Assembly: GCA_002412885.1 (NCBI GenBank)
Contig: DHVX01000008.1
Span: forward strand, 62,001-126,000
From: Bacteroidales bacterium UBA5197
GTDB taxonomy: Bacteria > Bacteroidota > Bacteroidia > Bacteroidales > Lentimicrobiaceae
DNA: 64,000 nucleotides
Direction of reading: 5' to 3'
Shown: one piece after another, positions 1 through 8,432 of the stretch
Position numbering within the stretch: position 1 is the first letter of the stretch
How the letters are laid out: the number at the start of each line of letters is the position of its first letter
Notes under the pieces: model-generated
Databases searched by the model: none
Told to the model about the DNA's origin: nothing
Seen by the model: only the letters and a program-made list of their open reading frames with translations
Position numbers and translations under genes: made by a program

Positions 1-155
1 AATTCATTGTTGGCGATGCCCTCCTTAACTCTTATGGTAACCAGCCGATACAATGCCGGGAAATATGCAAGTGAGCTGTTTTCATTCACTTCCTGATTAA
101 TGATTTCCTGTAGCGTTGAGATGACTTCGTCAATGGTGGTGGCGGGTTTCAACAT
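1..155 (-). CDS. DUF5995 family protein, N-terminal fragment
   Basis: Only the first 51 codons are in the window; the gene runs off the left edge. The start is the ATG whose complement lies at 153-155. The visible protein begins MLKPATTIDEV and continues with a helix and the segment YFPALYRLVTIRVKEGI. This is the recognisable N-terminus of DUF5995, a mostly helical family of unknown function found in Bacteroidota and Actinobacteria. No catalytic residue can be assigned from the fragment. The assignment rests on that short conserved segment. Confidence 0.6.
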   Translation of the reverse strand, partial: MLKPATTIDEVISTLQEIINQEVNENSSLAYFPALYRLVTIRVKEGIANNE

Positions 156-423
156 AGGTTTAAATTTTTAAAAAAGTCCTTCGACTCCGCTCAGGATGAC
201 ATTGTATGTGATTGATAGTGTGCGCATTAAAAAGAATCAATACTCACCTATCAAGAATGTCACACTGAGTCCCGCACGTGCGGGAAAGTGTTTAAACACT
301 TGATTAACCGTCATCTCTGCAATATGCTCAATCAGTTTGAGGAGAGTCTAAGACAAATTTTCTTAACTTAACGACATTAAATTATTATTTGTAAAGCACA
401 GATTTTTCAACAATCCAACCTGC
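156..423. other. intergenic region with dispersed repeat fragments
   Basis: No gene is visible. At 179-206 lies the string beginning CCTTCGACTCCGCTCAGGA, a short sequence that recurs in intergenic DNA of many bacterial genomes. At 271-290 a small palindrome (CCCGCACGTGCGGG) is embedded in a similar context. Both look like remnants of dispersed repeats rather than regulatory sites of the neighbouring divergent genes. Confidence 0.4.
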
Positions 424-431
424 TATCTTTG
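424..431 (+). promoter_or_regulatory. Bacteroidota -7 promoter box (TATCTTTG)
   Basis: The sequence matches the TAnnTTTG consensus of the primary sigma factor in Bacteroidota. It lies 30 bp upstream of the ATG at 462. An in-frame TTG at 429 lies inside this box, so it cannot be the start codon, which supports the 462 start. Confidence 0.6.
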
Positions 432-461
432 CCGCAGAATTTACCCCTGACTGATTGTATT

Positions 462-1148
462 ATGAAACGTTCCGATCTGATCTTTGTTTGCTGCGTGGTG
501 CTCTTCTTCATGCCGTTTTTTATTTTTCCAGCTGTTTATGGTGCCTACAATACTTTCAACAGCGATCATGGAATGATTATGAGTTTTATTAAGTTTGCTG
601 TTCTCGCTACTTTGGGCGAGGTGATTGGCTTGCGCTTAAAAACCGGAAAATATAATGCTCCGGGATTTGGCATCCTTCCACGCGCGATTGTCTGGGGCGT
701 TTTGGGTCTTACCATAAAACTGGCTTTTGTAATATTCAGTTCAGGAACAGTTTCATTTCTTACTTATATGGGTATGGAAAATGCCGGTGAAGCGATTAAA
801 GGAGGATTTAGCTTCGAAAAGCTTTTTGTCGCTTTCTGCATCAGTATTTTTATGAATTCTATATATGCTCCGGTGATGATGACCTTGCACAAAATTACCG
901 ATACGCATATACTGAGCACGGGAGGTACAATAAAAGGACTCTTTACTCCCATCGACTTCAGAGGTATAATCACAAACCTGAATTGGGATGTGCAATGGAA
1001 TTTTGTATTCAAAAAGACCATTCCGTTCTTTTGGTATCCGGCGCATACCATCACATTTATGCTTCCGGTAGATTATCAGGTGCTATTTGCAGCGGTGCTG
1101 GGAATTGCATTGGGAACCATTCTTGCCCTGGCTTCAATGAAGAAATAA
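462..1148 (+). CDS. Mpv17/PMP22-like integral membrane protein
   Basis: The protein has 229 residues from the ATG at 462. It is strongly hydrophobic, with a first membrane segment at about residues 7-30, several central segments and a final one at about 205-225. The C-terminal part (KTIPFFWYPAHTITFMLP, then a long hydrophobic helix) resembles the Mpv17/PMP22 signature, in which a W-x-P-x-x-Q/H motif is followed by N/T-F and a proline. Eukaryotic relatives form small inner-membrane channels; the bacterial function is not established. It is monocistronic with its own TAnnTTTG box. The family call is an inference from the C-terminal motif; membrane location is firm. Confidence 0.55.
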   Translation: MKRSDLIFVCCVVLFFMPFFIFPAVYGAYNTFNSDHGMIMSFIKFAVLATLGEVIGLRLKTGKYNAPGFGILPRAIVWGVLGLTIKLAFVIFSSGTVSFLTYMGMENAGEAIKGGFSFEKLFVAFCISIFMNSIYAPVMMTLHKITDTHILSTGGTIKGLFTPIDFRGIITNLNWDVQWNFVFKKTIPFFWYPAHTITFMLPVDYQVLFAAVLGIALGTILALASMKK

Positions 1149-1386
1149 CTCCGGATAACTGCCGCCAAATTTTCATAGCTTAAAATATTTTTCAGTTCCG
1201 GCCTTGCTATGTTCGGGCAAATCTATAACTTGCCACCTGAATTGAGGGCAGTATAATCTCTTTTTTTGGGATCGATAAAAATATGATTATGAGTCGATTA
1301 AATGATTTGTCGATTTGCTATCGTAAATTTTCAGTACCAAAATCCTTTGACAATCACCAAAATCAAAATAAACCAACCTATTAAAA

Positions 1387-2718
1387 ATGAAAGAGCAGTT
1401 CAGGAACGACACACCTATTAATTATGAAGTTGTGTCAAGGCAAATTGATGAGATGAATCTGGCAAGTGTTGGAAAAGCCAGCATAAGAGAAATCAAAAGA
1501 TTGGTTGACAATATCGAGCAGGCATCCGGAGAAAAATACATCCGCATGGAAATGGGGATTCCCGGGATGAAGCCTTCTTCGATTGGTACAGAAGCTGAAA
1601 TTGAGGCACTTCGGAATGGCGTTGCTGCAATTTATCCGGATATTGACGGTATTCCGGAGCTCAAAAAGCAGATTTCGCGGTTTGTCAAGAATTTTATGGA
1701 TATTGATGTGAAACCCGAAGCCTGCATTCCTACGGTTGGATCGATGCAGGGCAGTTTTGCAGCTTTTCTCACGCTTTCGCGGATGTATCCCGAAAAGGAC
1801 ACAACCCTGTTTATTGATCCGGGATTTCCTGTTCACAAGCAGCAGCATAAAGTATTGGGACAGAAGTATGAAAGCTTTGATGTATATGCTTATCGTGGTG
1901 AAAAACTACGCGAAAAGCTGGAATCCTATTTCAAAAAAGGGAATATTCATTCTGTGCTTTATTCGAATCCCAACAATCCTTCCTGGATTTGTTTTACGGA
2001 TGAGGAACTACAGATCATTGGAGAACTGGCCAATCAGTACAATGTTGTTATTTGCGAAGACCTTGCTTATTTTGGAATGGATTTCCGGAAAGATTATTCG
2101 CAGCCCGGAATTCCTCCATTTCAGCCAACAGTCGCAAAATACACCGACAATTATATATTACTCATTTCAAGCTCAAAGGCGTTTAGTTATGCTGGTCAGC
2201 GCATTGGAATGATGGTAGTTTCGAACAAGTTGTTTATCCGCCGTGCACCCGGATTGCCGCAGTATTACAATTGCGATAATTTTGGCAGAGCCATGATTTT
2301 CGGAACCGTTTACGCACTGAGTTCGGGAACTGCCCACTCAGCACAATATGCGCTTGCAGCGATGCTAAAAGCTGCAAATGATGGCAAATTTAATTTTATT
2401 GAAGAGGTGAAGGTATATGGAGAAAAAGCTAAAATCATGAAAAAGCTTTTTACCGATGCCGGATTCCATATTGTTTACGATACCGATGGGGAAGAACCCA
2501 TTGCCGATGGATTCTACTTTACAATTTCGTATCCCGGACTTACCGGAGAAGAGTTAATTGAAGAATTGATCTTTTATGGTATCAGTGCCATTTCACTGGC
2601 CATTACCGGTAGCGAGAGAACAGAAGGTTTGAGGGCTTGTGTATCATTGGTAAAACCATCTCAATTCCCTGATCTTGAATCAAGATTGAAAAAATTTAGT
2701 CTCCATCATGCGGTGTAA
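1387..2718 (+). CDS. PLP-dependent aminotransferase, class I/II
   Basis: This 443-residue protein belongs to fold-type I aminotransferases. The sequence shows NPNNP at about 194-198, CEDLAYFG with the ring-nitrogen Asp at 225, the Schiff-base lysine at 264 in SSSKAFSYAGQRIG, and the phosphate-binding Arg near 272. It would transfer an amino group between an amino acid and a 2-oxoacid in the cytoplasm. Length is somewhat above the usual 380-400, mostly from an N-terminal extension. It lies 170 bp upstream of the 2-oxoacid oxidoreductase operon on the same strand, so it may feed 2-oxoacids to it; substrate specificity cannot be read from sequence. Confidence 0.88.
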   Translation: MKEQFRNDTPINYEVVSRQIDEMNLASVGKASIREIKRLVDNIEQASGEKYIRMEMGIPGMKPSSIGTEAEIEALRNGVAAIYPDIDGIPELKKQISRFVKNFMDIDVKPEACIPTVGSMQGSFAAFLTLSRMYPEKDTTLFIDPGFPVHKQQHKVLGQKYESFDVYAYRGEKLREKLESYFKKGNIHSVLYSNPNNPSWICFTDEELQIIGELANQYNVVICEDLAYFGMDFRKDYSQPGIPPFQPTVAKYTDNYILLISSSKAFSYAGQRIGMMVVSNKLFIRRAPGLPQYYNCDNFGRAMIFGTVYALSSGTAHSAQYALAAMLKAANDGKFNFIEEVKVYGEKAKIMKKLFTDAGFHIVYDTDGEEPIADGFYFTISYPGLTGEELIEELIFYGISAISLAITGSERTEGLRACVSLVKPSQFPDLESRLKKFSLHHAV

Positions 2719-2888
2719 TTTTTTTCGAAAGGATTTATCATCTGATTTTGTGAAATTTGTTCATGCTGTTTAAAACCATTATAAATTGCATGTCAGTAAC
2801 CAAATTGCAAACGTTTGCGGCATCCGGATTGATAAATATTGTATAATTTCGCTGCATCATTTGCATAAAAACTAAACACTTATATATC

Positions 2889-3113
2889 ATGGCAAAAGTA
2901 AAAGGTGACATTGTAATTGACATCGAAAAATGCAAAGGCTGTGAGGTTTGCATTCCAGCCTGCCCCAACGATGTAATTGCATTGTCGAAAAATGTAAACG
3001 GCAAAGGTTATAACTATGCCGAAACCATTAATGATGAATGCATTGGTTGTGCCAATTGTGCCATAGTTTGTCCTGACGGTGTAATAACTGTCTATAGGAA
3101 ACGAATGGAGTAA
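2889..3113 (+). CDS. 2-oxoacid:ferredoxin oxidoreductase, 4Fe-4S ferredoxin (delta) subunit
   Basis: This 74-residue protein has two classic 4Fe-4S motifs: CKGCEVCIPACP at about residues 16-27 and CIGCANCAIVCP at about 55-66. It is the delta subunit that passes electrons from the thiamine-dependent oxidation of a 2-oxoacid to soluble ferredoxin. It is first in a four-gene operon (delta, alpha, beta, gamma), the order typical of Bacteroidota Kor/Vor enzymes. A possible but imperfect promoter box (TAATTTCG) lies at 2844-2851. The enzyme marks an anaerobic, low-potential metabolism. Confidence 0.93.
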   Translation: MAKVKGDIVIDIEKCKGCEVCIPACPNDVIALSKNVNGKGYNYAETINDECIGCANCAIVCPDGVITVYRKRME

Positions 3114-3136
3114 GAATTTTAAATTACTGAAAGTTT

Positions 3137-4219
3137 ATGAAAGAGCTCAGATTAATGAAAGGCAATGAAGCCTTCGCCGAAGCAGCCATTCGCGCAGGTG
3201 CCGATGGATACTTTGGATACCCTATTACTCCGCAATCGGAAGTAATGGAATACCTGATGGCTGAAAAGCCGCACGAACGCACCGGAATGATTGTTCTTCA
3301 GGCCGAAAGTGAAATAGCTGCCATCAACATGGTTTATGGTGGTGCTGCATGCGGAAAGCGTGTTCTCACTTCCTCTTCAAGTCCCGGTGTAAGTCTTAAA
3401 CAGGAAGGAATTTCCTATATAGCCGGTGCTGAACTTCCATGTGTTATTTTAAATGTTGCCCGTGGAGGCCCGGGTCTTGGTACCATTCAACCTGCTCAGT
3501 CTGATTATTTCCAATCAACAAAAGGTGGTGGTCACGGAGATTATAAAATGCTTGTTCTTGCTCCGTCATCGGTTCAGGAAATGGCTGATTTTGCAGGACT
3601 TGGTTTCGAACTAGCCTTCAAGTACCGTAATCCGGTACTGATTCTCTCTGATGGCGCCATCGGACAAATGATGGAAAAAGTTGAGTTGGATGAACAACGT
3701 CCACGCTTCACCGATGAGGAGATAAAAAACAATACACCCTGGGCAACCACTGGAAAAACAAAGGACAGAGAGCGCAATATTATTACTTCGCTTGATCTGG
3801 ATTCATACAAACAGGAACTTCATAATCTCGATCTACAGGCAAAGTACAGAGAGATGGAGAAAAACGAAACACGATACGAAGCCATCAGTTGTGATGATGC
3901 CGAATATCTGATCGTTGCTTATGGTACCAGTGCCCGTTTAAGTCAGAAAGCAGTTGATCTGTTGAGGGCTGAAGGCATTAAAGTTGGCTTATTACGCCCT
4001 ATCACACTGTTCCCCTTCCCAACTGCGGTTATTGCTAAGCTCGCCGATCAGGTAAAAGGCATTCTCACTGTTGAAATGAGTGCCGGACAAATGATTGAAG
4101 ATGTAAGACTCGCTGTTGGTTGTAGAGTGAAAGTAGAACATTTTGGCCGTATGGGTGGAATTATTCCATCACCGACCGAAATAGTTGATGCAATGCACAA
4201 AAAAATAATCGGAGGATAA
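3137..4219 (+). CDS. vorB: 2-oxoacid:ferredoxin oxidoreductase alpha subunit (VorB-like)
   Basis: The 360-residue protein matches the usual length of the VorB/KorA alpha subunit in Bacteroidota. Near the N-terminus it has GNEAFAEAAIRAGADGYFGYPITPQSEVMEY (read in pieces: GNEAFAEAAIRAG, then YFGYPITPQSE), the pyrimidine-binding POR_N domain. A C-terminal transketolase-like segment contains AYGTSARLS and LRPITLFPFP. With the beta subunit it forms the active site that oxidatively decarboxylates branched-chain 2-oxoacids or 2-oxoglutarate to acyl-CoA. It follows the ferredoxin gene by 23 bp and precedes beta by 5 bp. Branched-chain versus 2-oxoglutarate specificity cannot be decided here. Confidence 0.92.
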   Translation: MKELRLMKGNEAFAEAAIRAGADGYFGYPITPQSEVMEYLMAEKPHERTGMIVLQAESEIAAINMVYGGAACGKRVLTSSSSPGVSLKQEGISYIAGAELPCVILNVARGGPGLGTIQPAQSDYFQSTKGGGHGDYKMLVLAPSSVQEMADFAGLGFELAFKYRNPVLILSDGAIGQMMEKVELDEQRPRFTDEEIKNNTPWATTGKTKDRERNIITSLDLDSYKQELHNLDLQAKYREMEKNETRYEAISCDDAEYLIVAYGTSARLSQKAVDLLRAEGIKVGLLRPITLFPFPTAVIAKLADQVKGILTVEMSAGQMIEDVRLAVGCRVKVEHFGRMGGIIPSPTEIVDAMHKKIIGG

Positions 4220-4224
4220 TTGAA

Positions 4225-4998
4225 ATGGCTGAAATAACAAAAGAAGAGCTCCGCCAGCCGGAGAATCTTATATACAAGAAAACTGATCTGCTCACCGATA
4301 AGGCGTTAAGCTATTGCCCGGGTTGCGGACATGGTACTGCACACCGCATTGTTATGGAAGTGCTTGACGAAATGGGCATTCAGGATCAAACCATCGGAAT
4401 TGCGCCTGTCGGTTGCTCTGTACTTGCTTATGAGTTTATGAACATCGACATGCAACAGGCCGCTCACGGTCGTGCTCCTGCGGTTGCTACTGCAGTTAAG
4501 AGATTGTATCCTGAAAAGTTTGTATTCACATATCAGGGTGATGGTGATCTTGCTGCAATCGGAACAGCTGAAACCATTCATGCCTGCAACCGCGGCGAAA
4601 ACATTGTGATTATCTTTATCAACAATGGAATTTACGGAATGACCGGCGGACAAATGGCTCCAACTACCCTTCCGGGGATGAAGTCTTCTACTTCACCTTA
4701 CGGACGTGATGTTGCAACAATGGGTAATCCTCTGAAAATTACTGAACTGATTGCTCAGCTGCCAGGAACCATTTATGTTACCCGTCAGGCTGTTCATACT
4801 CCTGCAAATGTTCGCAAGACAAAAAAAGCAGTTCGTAAAGCTTTCGAAAATCAAAAACTTAACAAAGGACTTTCATTTGTTGAGATTGTATCCAACTGCA
4901 ATTCAGGATGGAAAATGACTCCACGCCAATCGAATGAGTGGATGGTGGATAATATGTTCCCGTTCTATCCGCTTGGCGATATTAAGGTTAATGATTAA
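4225..4998 (+). CDS. 2-oxoacid:ferredoxin oxidoreductase beta subunit (TPP-binding)
   Basis: This 257-residue subunit carries the thiamine diphosphate site. CPGCGHGTAHR sits at about residues 31-41 and gives two cysteines of the beta-subunit cluster motif. GDGDLAAIGTAE with the later NNGIYGMTGGQ forms the Mg2+/TPP-binding motif (GDG...N). It pairs with the alpha subunit just upstream (5 bp gap). Annotation pipelines name it KorB or the thiamine subunit of 2-oxoglutarate oxidoreductase. The downstream gap of 145 bp before gamma is unusually long for this operon and contains no other gene. Confidence 0.92.
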   Translation: MAEITKEELRQPENLIYKKTDLLTDKALSYCPGCGHGTAHRIVMEVLDEMGIQDQTIGIAPVGCSVLAYEFMNIDMQQAAHGRAPAVATAVKRLYPEKFVFTYQGDGDLAAIGTAETIHACNRGENIVIIFINNGIYGMTGGQMAPTTLPGMKSSTSPYGRDVATMGNPLKITELIAQLPGTIYVTRQAVHTPANVRKTKKAVRKAFENQKLNKGLSFVEIVSNCNSGWKMTPRQSNEWMVDNMFPFYPLGDIKVND

Positions 4999-5143
4999 AT
5001 GTAAATTCCGGATTCAGGTAATAATAAGTAACTTCAGGATATAAACAGAAGCAGCTTAATTCACTTAAACCCGGGGATATTACAAGATCAGAAGAGTTGA
5101 AAAACCAACCATCTGTGTTTCAAAAAATTAAAAAATTCAAGCA

Positions 5144-5698
5144 ATGACAGAAGAAATCATCATAGCAGGGTTTGGCGGACAAGGAGTCCTTTCCATGGGT
5201 AAAATTCTGGCTTATTCCGGTGTTATGGAAAACAAGGAAGTAAGCTGGATGCCTTCATATGGTCCTGAAATGCGCGGCGGAACCGCCAATGTGATTGTGA
5301 TCATCAGTGATGAACGAATCAGTTCGCCAATTGTGAACTCTTTCGATACAGCCATCATTCTTAATCAGCAGTCGATGGATAAGTTCGAAAAAACAGTAAA
5401 ACCAGGCGGAATTCTGATTTACGATCCCAATGGAATTACCCGTCATCCCGGGCGAAAAGACATTAACATTTACACGATTGAAGCAGCTGATGAAGCATCT
5501 AAAGTCGGACTTTCAAAGGTCTTCAATATGGTTGTGCTCGGTGGTTATCTGAAGCTGAAACCAATTGTTCAACCTGAGTACATCCGCAAAGGCCTGGAAA
5601 AATCTCTGCCCAAACGTCATCATGGCATGATTCCTGAAAACGAAAAAGCCATCGATAAAGGAAAAGAAATCATCAAAGCAGTACAATTACTGAATTAG
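5144..5698 (+). CDS. 2-oxoacid:acceptor oxidoreductase gamma subunit
   Basis: The 184-residue protein begins with IIIAGFGGQGVLSMGKILAY, the glycine-rich nucleotide/CoA-binding motif of the POR gamma family. SYGPEMRGGTANVIV follows, a second family hallmark. It completes the four-subunit enzyme (delta-alpha-beta-gamma) and probably shapes CoA binding. It is the last gene of the operon and is followed by a terminator-like hairpin at 5731-5762. Confidence 0.92.
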   Translation: MTEEIIIAGFGGQGVLSMGKILAYSGVMENKEVSWMPSYGPEMRGGTANVIVIISDERISSPIVNSFDTAIILNQQSMDKFEKTVKPGGILIYDPNGITRHPGRKDINIYTIEAADEASKVGLSKVFNMVVLGGYLKLKPIVQPEYIRKGLEKSLPKRHHGMIPENEKAIDKGKEIIKAVQLLN

Positions 5699-5730
5699 AT
5701 TTCCGGTTCACACACACCAACCACCGAAGG

Positions 5731-5762
5731 CCTTCCTGCAAATTGTGGGGAGGTTTTTTTTT
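5731..5762 (+). terminator. rho-independent terminator of the oxidoreductase operon
   Basis: CCTTCC at 5731-5736 can pair with GGGAGG at 5748-5753 (one G-U pair) and is followed by a run of nine T. It lies 33 bp after the gamma-subunit stop. Confidence 0.6.
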
Positions 5763-5825
5763 GTGAAATCAGAAACTCATACTTTTTAATAGTCTGATAG
5801 AACATCGTGCCCTTAAAATTCCTGT

Positions 5826-5833
5826 TAACTTTG
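5826..5833 (+). promoter_or_regulatory. Bacteroidota -7 promoter box (TAACTTTG), near-leaderless
   Basis: This is an exact TAnnTTTG match ending only 4 bp before the ATG at 5838. Transcription starts a few bases after this box in Bacteroidota, so the mRNA is probably leaderless or nearly so. Confidence 0.6.
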
Positions 5834-5837
5834 CTTT

Positions 5838-6608
5838 ATGAATTTTGAAGGAATACAAGCACTCCTTGAGGAGAAAACAATCTTATACAATCAGCCTGAT
5901 TTTATTCCAAGTGACCCCATCAGCATTCCGCATCACTTTACCCGCCGTGAAGACATTGAAATCTCAGGCTTTTTGGTTGCGACCATCGCCTGGGGGCAAC
6001 GAACCACCATTGTAAAAAACGGTTTCAGGATGATGAATTTTATGGATAATGCTCCGTATGATTTTATAATGAATGCCGGTCTGGCTGATCTGAAACGTAT
6101 AGAAACTTTTGTTCATCGCACTTTTAACGGTGTTGATGCTTTGTTCTTTATTGAATCGCTGAAATCAATTTATCAGAATCATGGTGGGCTTGAGCAGGTT
6201 TTTTTGGCTGGTTTAAGCAAAGGTGATAACAATGTTTATCATTCAATCATTCATTTCAGGAAAATATTTCTTGAAACTCCTCACCTCAGCCGTTCACAGA
6301 AACATATTGCCGATCCTGCATCGGGTAGCACAGCCAAAAGAATAAATATGTATCTCCGCTGGATGATACGAAAAGACAACAATGGAGTTGATTTCGGGCT
6401 ATGGAACAGCATCTCCCCTGCCCTGCTTTGTTGCCCCCTGGATGTTCATGTGGGAAATGTTGCCAGAAAAACAGGGCTTCTTTTACGAAAACAGAACGAC
6501 TGGAAAGCAGTTGAAGAACTTACTTCAAATCTTCGCATGTTTGATAAAAATGATCCGGTGAAGTATGACTTTGCTTTGTTTGGGATGGGGGTGTTTGAGA
6601 AGATTTGA
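5838..6608 (+). CDS. TIGR02757 family protein
   Basis: The 256-residue protein shows the family's typical features: an early F-x-P-x-D-P-I-x-x-P-H segment, TRREDIEISGFLVATIAWGQR near residues 35-55 and, towards the end, LCCPLDVHVGNVARKTGLL and KYDFALFGMGV. The family is widespread in Bacteroidota and epsilonproteobacteria. Its helical fold and LDVHVG motif recall helix-hairpin-helix DNA-repair glycosylases, but no biochemical function is established as far as I know. It is monocistronic, with a promoter box directly before the start. Confidence 0.85.
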   Translation: MNFEGIQALLEEKTILYNQPDFIPSDPISIPHHFTRREDIEISGFLVATIAWGQRTTIVKNGFRMMNFMDNAPYDFIMNAGLADLKRIETFVHRTFNGVDALFFIESLKSIYQNHGGLEQVFLAGLSKGDNNVYHSIIHFRKIFLETPHLSRSQKHIADPASGSTAKRINMYLRWMIRKDNNGVDFGLWNSISPALLCCPLDVHVGNVARKTGLLLRKQNDWKAVEELTSNLRMFDKNDPVKYDFALFGMGVFEKI

Positions 6609-6757
6609 ATGGGCTTGCACTTCGGGCACGCTTCGGGGGACGCGCGCCAGCATGCACGCCAGCAAAACGTGCAGACATTCGGGGTTTAAAGAGCAGAGCT
6701 TGCGAACTTAAATGATTTCAGCACATTGTTTTAGGCATCCCTATCAGAACGTAACAA

Positions 6758-8311
6758 TTATCTTTTTCTGCTTCCACCGAAAAGAGAACCAAACAATCCT
6801 CTGACCAGTGTGCGACCAAGTTCATTGCCAAGAGTTCGGGTAGCAGTACGACCAACCTGCTTGGTCAGCTCAGCAAAAATATCGGGATTTGCCCTTTTTT
6901 GTGATCTTTCAGCTCTTTCTTTTGCTGACTGAGCTCTCGCCATTGCAGCTTCCTCTTTGGCCCGGGTAAGCTTTTCTTTGGCTTCTGCAGCAGCCTCATC
7001 GGCTTCTGATTTCAATCGGTTACTTTCATTTACCCTATCCTGAAGAATTTCAAATGCAGACTCTCTGTCAAGTACTTTTTCATAAACTCCATATACATCG
7101 GATTTGCGGATAATTCTTTCTCTTTCCTCACTTGTGATCGGACCAATCTGAGAAGCCGGGGGTAAAATCAGCGCGCGTTCAACCATCATTGGAATTCCTT
7201 TGGCATCCAGAAATGATACCAGGGCTTCTCCTACGCCCAATTCGGTGATTGCGGCTTCAACATTAAGATTTGGGTTTACTCTGAAGGTTGTTGCTGCAGC
7301 CTTAACTGCCTTTTGATCGCGGGGCGTAAATGCCCGTAACGCATGTTGAACCCTGTTTCCCATCTGTCCGAGCACTGAATCAGGAATATCAAGCGGATTC
7401 TGCGTAACAAAATACACGCCAACCCCTTTGGAACGGATCAAACGCACAACCTGTTCTATTTTATCAAGCAAAATTTTTGGTGCTTCATTAAAAAGCAAAT
7501 GTGCTTCATCGAAGAAAAAGACGAGTTTTGGCTTTTCCAGATCACCGGCTTCGGGCAGTTCTTCGAAAAGTTCAGACAGCAGCCACAAAAGAAAAGTCGA
7601 ATATATTCGGGGAGAATGCATCAGCTTATCGGCAGCAAGAAGATTTAAAACTCCTTTTCCATCGGAATCTGTTTGCATAAGATCGTGGATATCAAAAGCA
7701 GGTTCTCCGAAAAAATGAGCCGCTCCCTGCTGTTCAAGCACAAGCAGATTGCGCTGAATGGCTCCGACGCTGGCAGCAGAGATATTGCCATATGACACTG
7801 TAAAGTTATTTCTGTTGTTTCCGATGTATTCAAGAAGAGAAGTCAGATCTTTGAGATCAAGCAACAAAAGGCCGGCATCGTCGGCAATTTTAAAAGCTAG
7901 GTTAAGAACCCCTTCCTGGGTATCGTTCAGGTTTAATAACCGCGACAACAGCAGAGGTCCCATTTCGCTTATGGTGGTTCGCATGGGGTGACCCTGCTCG
8001 CCAAAAACATCCCAGAAACAAACCGGAAAGCCCCTGTTCTCATATCCCTGAAGTTGAAGCTTTTCAACCCTTTCAAGTATTTTCTGTCCTGGAACACCTG
8101 CTTTGCTGATTCCGGAAAGATCACCTTTTATGTCAGTCATAAAAACCGGAACTCCCTGAAGGCTAAACGACTCAGCCAGCACCTGAAGCGTAACGGTTTT
8201 TCCTGTTCCGGTGGCACCGGTTATTAATCCATGCCTGTTGGCCATCCGTGGAGTGATGTGCAATTCAATTTCTGATTTTGCTATGTATGTCTCTGCGCCT
8301 TTGAATGCCAT
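6758..8311 (-). CDS. HerA/DUF853-type P-loop ATPase
   Basis: The protein has 517 residues from the ATG at 8309-8311. A longer reading to 8380 would include the promoter box at 8333-8340, so I reject it. It has Walker A GATGTGKT near residue 34, Walker B LVFFFDEAH and the DUF853 signatures VYFVTQNPLDIPDSVLGQMGNRVQHALRAF (in pieces: VYFVTQNPLDIP and GNRVQHALRAF). A charged coiled-coil of about 60 residues precedes a glycine/arginine-rich tail. The family is related to the HerA/FtsK translocases, but its role is undefined. It stands alone and divergent from the K+ channel gene. Confidence 0.85.
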   Translation of the reverse strand: MAFKGAETYIAKSEIELHITPRMANRHGLITGATGTGKTVTLQVLAESFSLQGVPVFMTDIKGDLSGISKAGVPGQKILERVEKLQLQGYENRGFPVCFWDVFGEQGHPMRTTISEMGPLLLSRLLNLNDTQEGVLNLAFKIADDAGLLLLDLKDLTSLLEYIGNNRNNFTVSYGNISAASVGAIQRNLLVLEQQGAAHFFGEPAFDIHDLMQTDSDGKGVLNLLAADKLMHSPRIYSTFLLWLLSELFEELPEAGDLEKPKLVFFFDEAHLLFNEAPKILLDKIEQVVRLIRSKGVGVYFVTQNPLDIPDSVLGQMGNRVQHALRAFTPRDQKAVKAAATTFRVNPNLNVEAAITELGVGEALVSFLDAKGIPMMVERALILPPASQIGPITSEERERIIRKSDVYGVYEKVLDRESAFEILQDRVNESNRLKSEADEAAAEAKEKLTRAKEEAAMARAQSAKERAERSQKRANPDIFAELTKQVGRTATRTLGNELGRTLVRGLFGSLFGGSRKR

Positions 8312-8332
8312 ATCAGTTAATTTTCGTTTCAG

Positions 8333-8340
8333 CAAATTTA
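8333..8340 (-). promoter_or_regulatory. Bacteroidota -7 promoter box for the DUF853 ATPase
   Basis: On the minus strand this reads TAAATTTG, an exact TAnnTTTG match 21 bp upstream of the ATG at 8311. It decides the start of the downstream gene. Confidence 0.55.
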
Positions 8341-8432
8341 TAAAATTTGATGAGTTAATTCCTATTCGATTGGCATACAAATAAACAGATTTAATAAATT
8401 TCTCTACTTTTACAGGATAATCTGAATTTATT

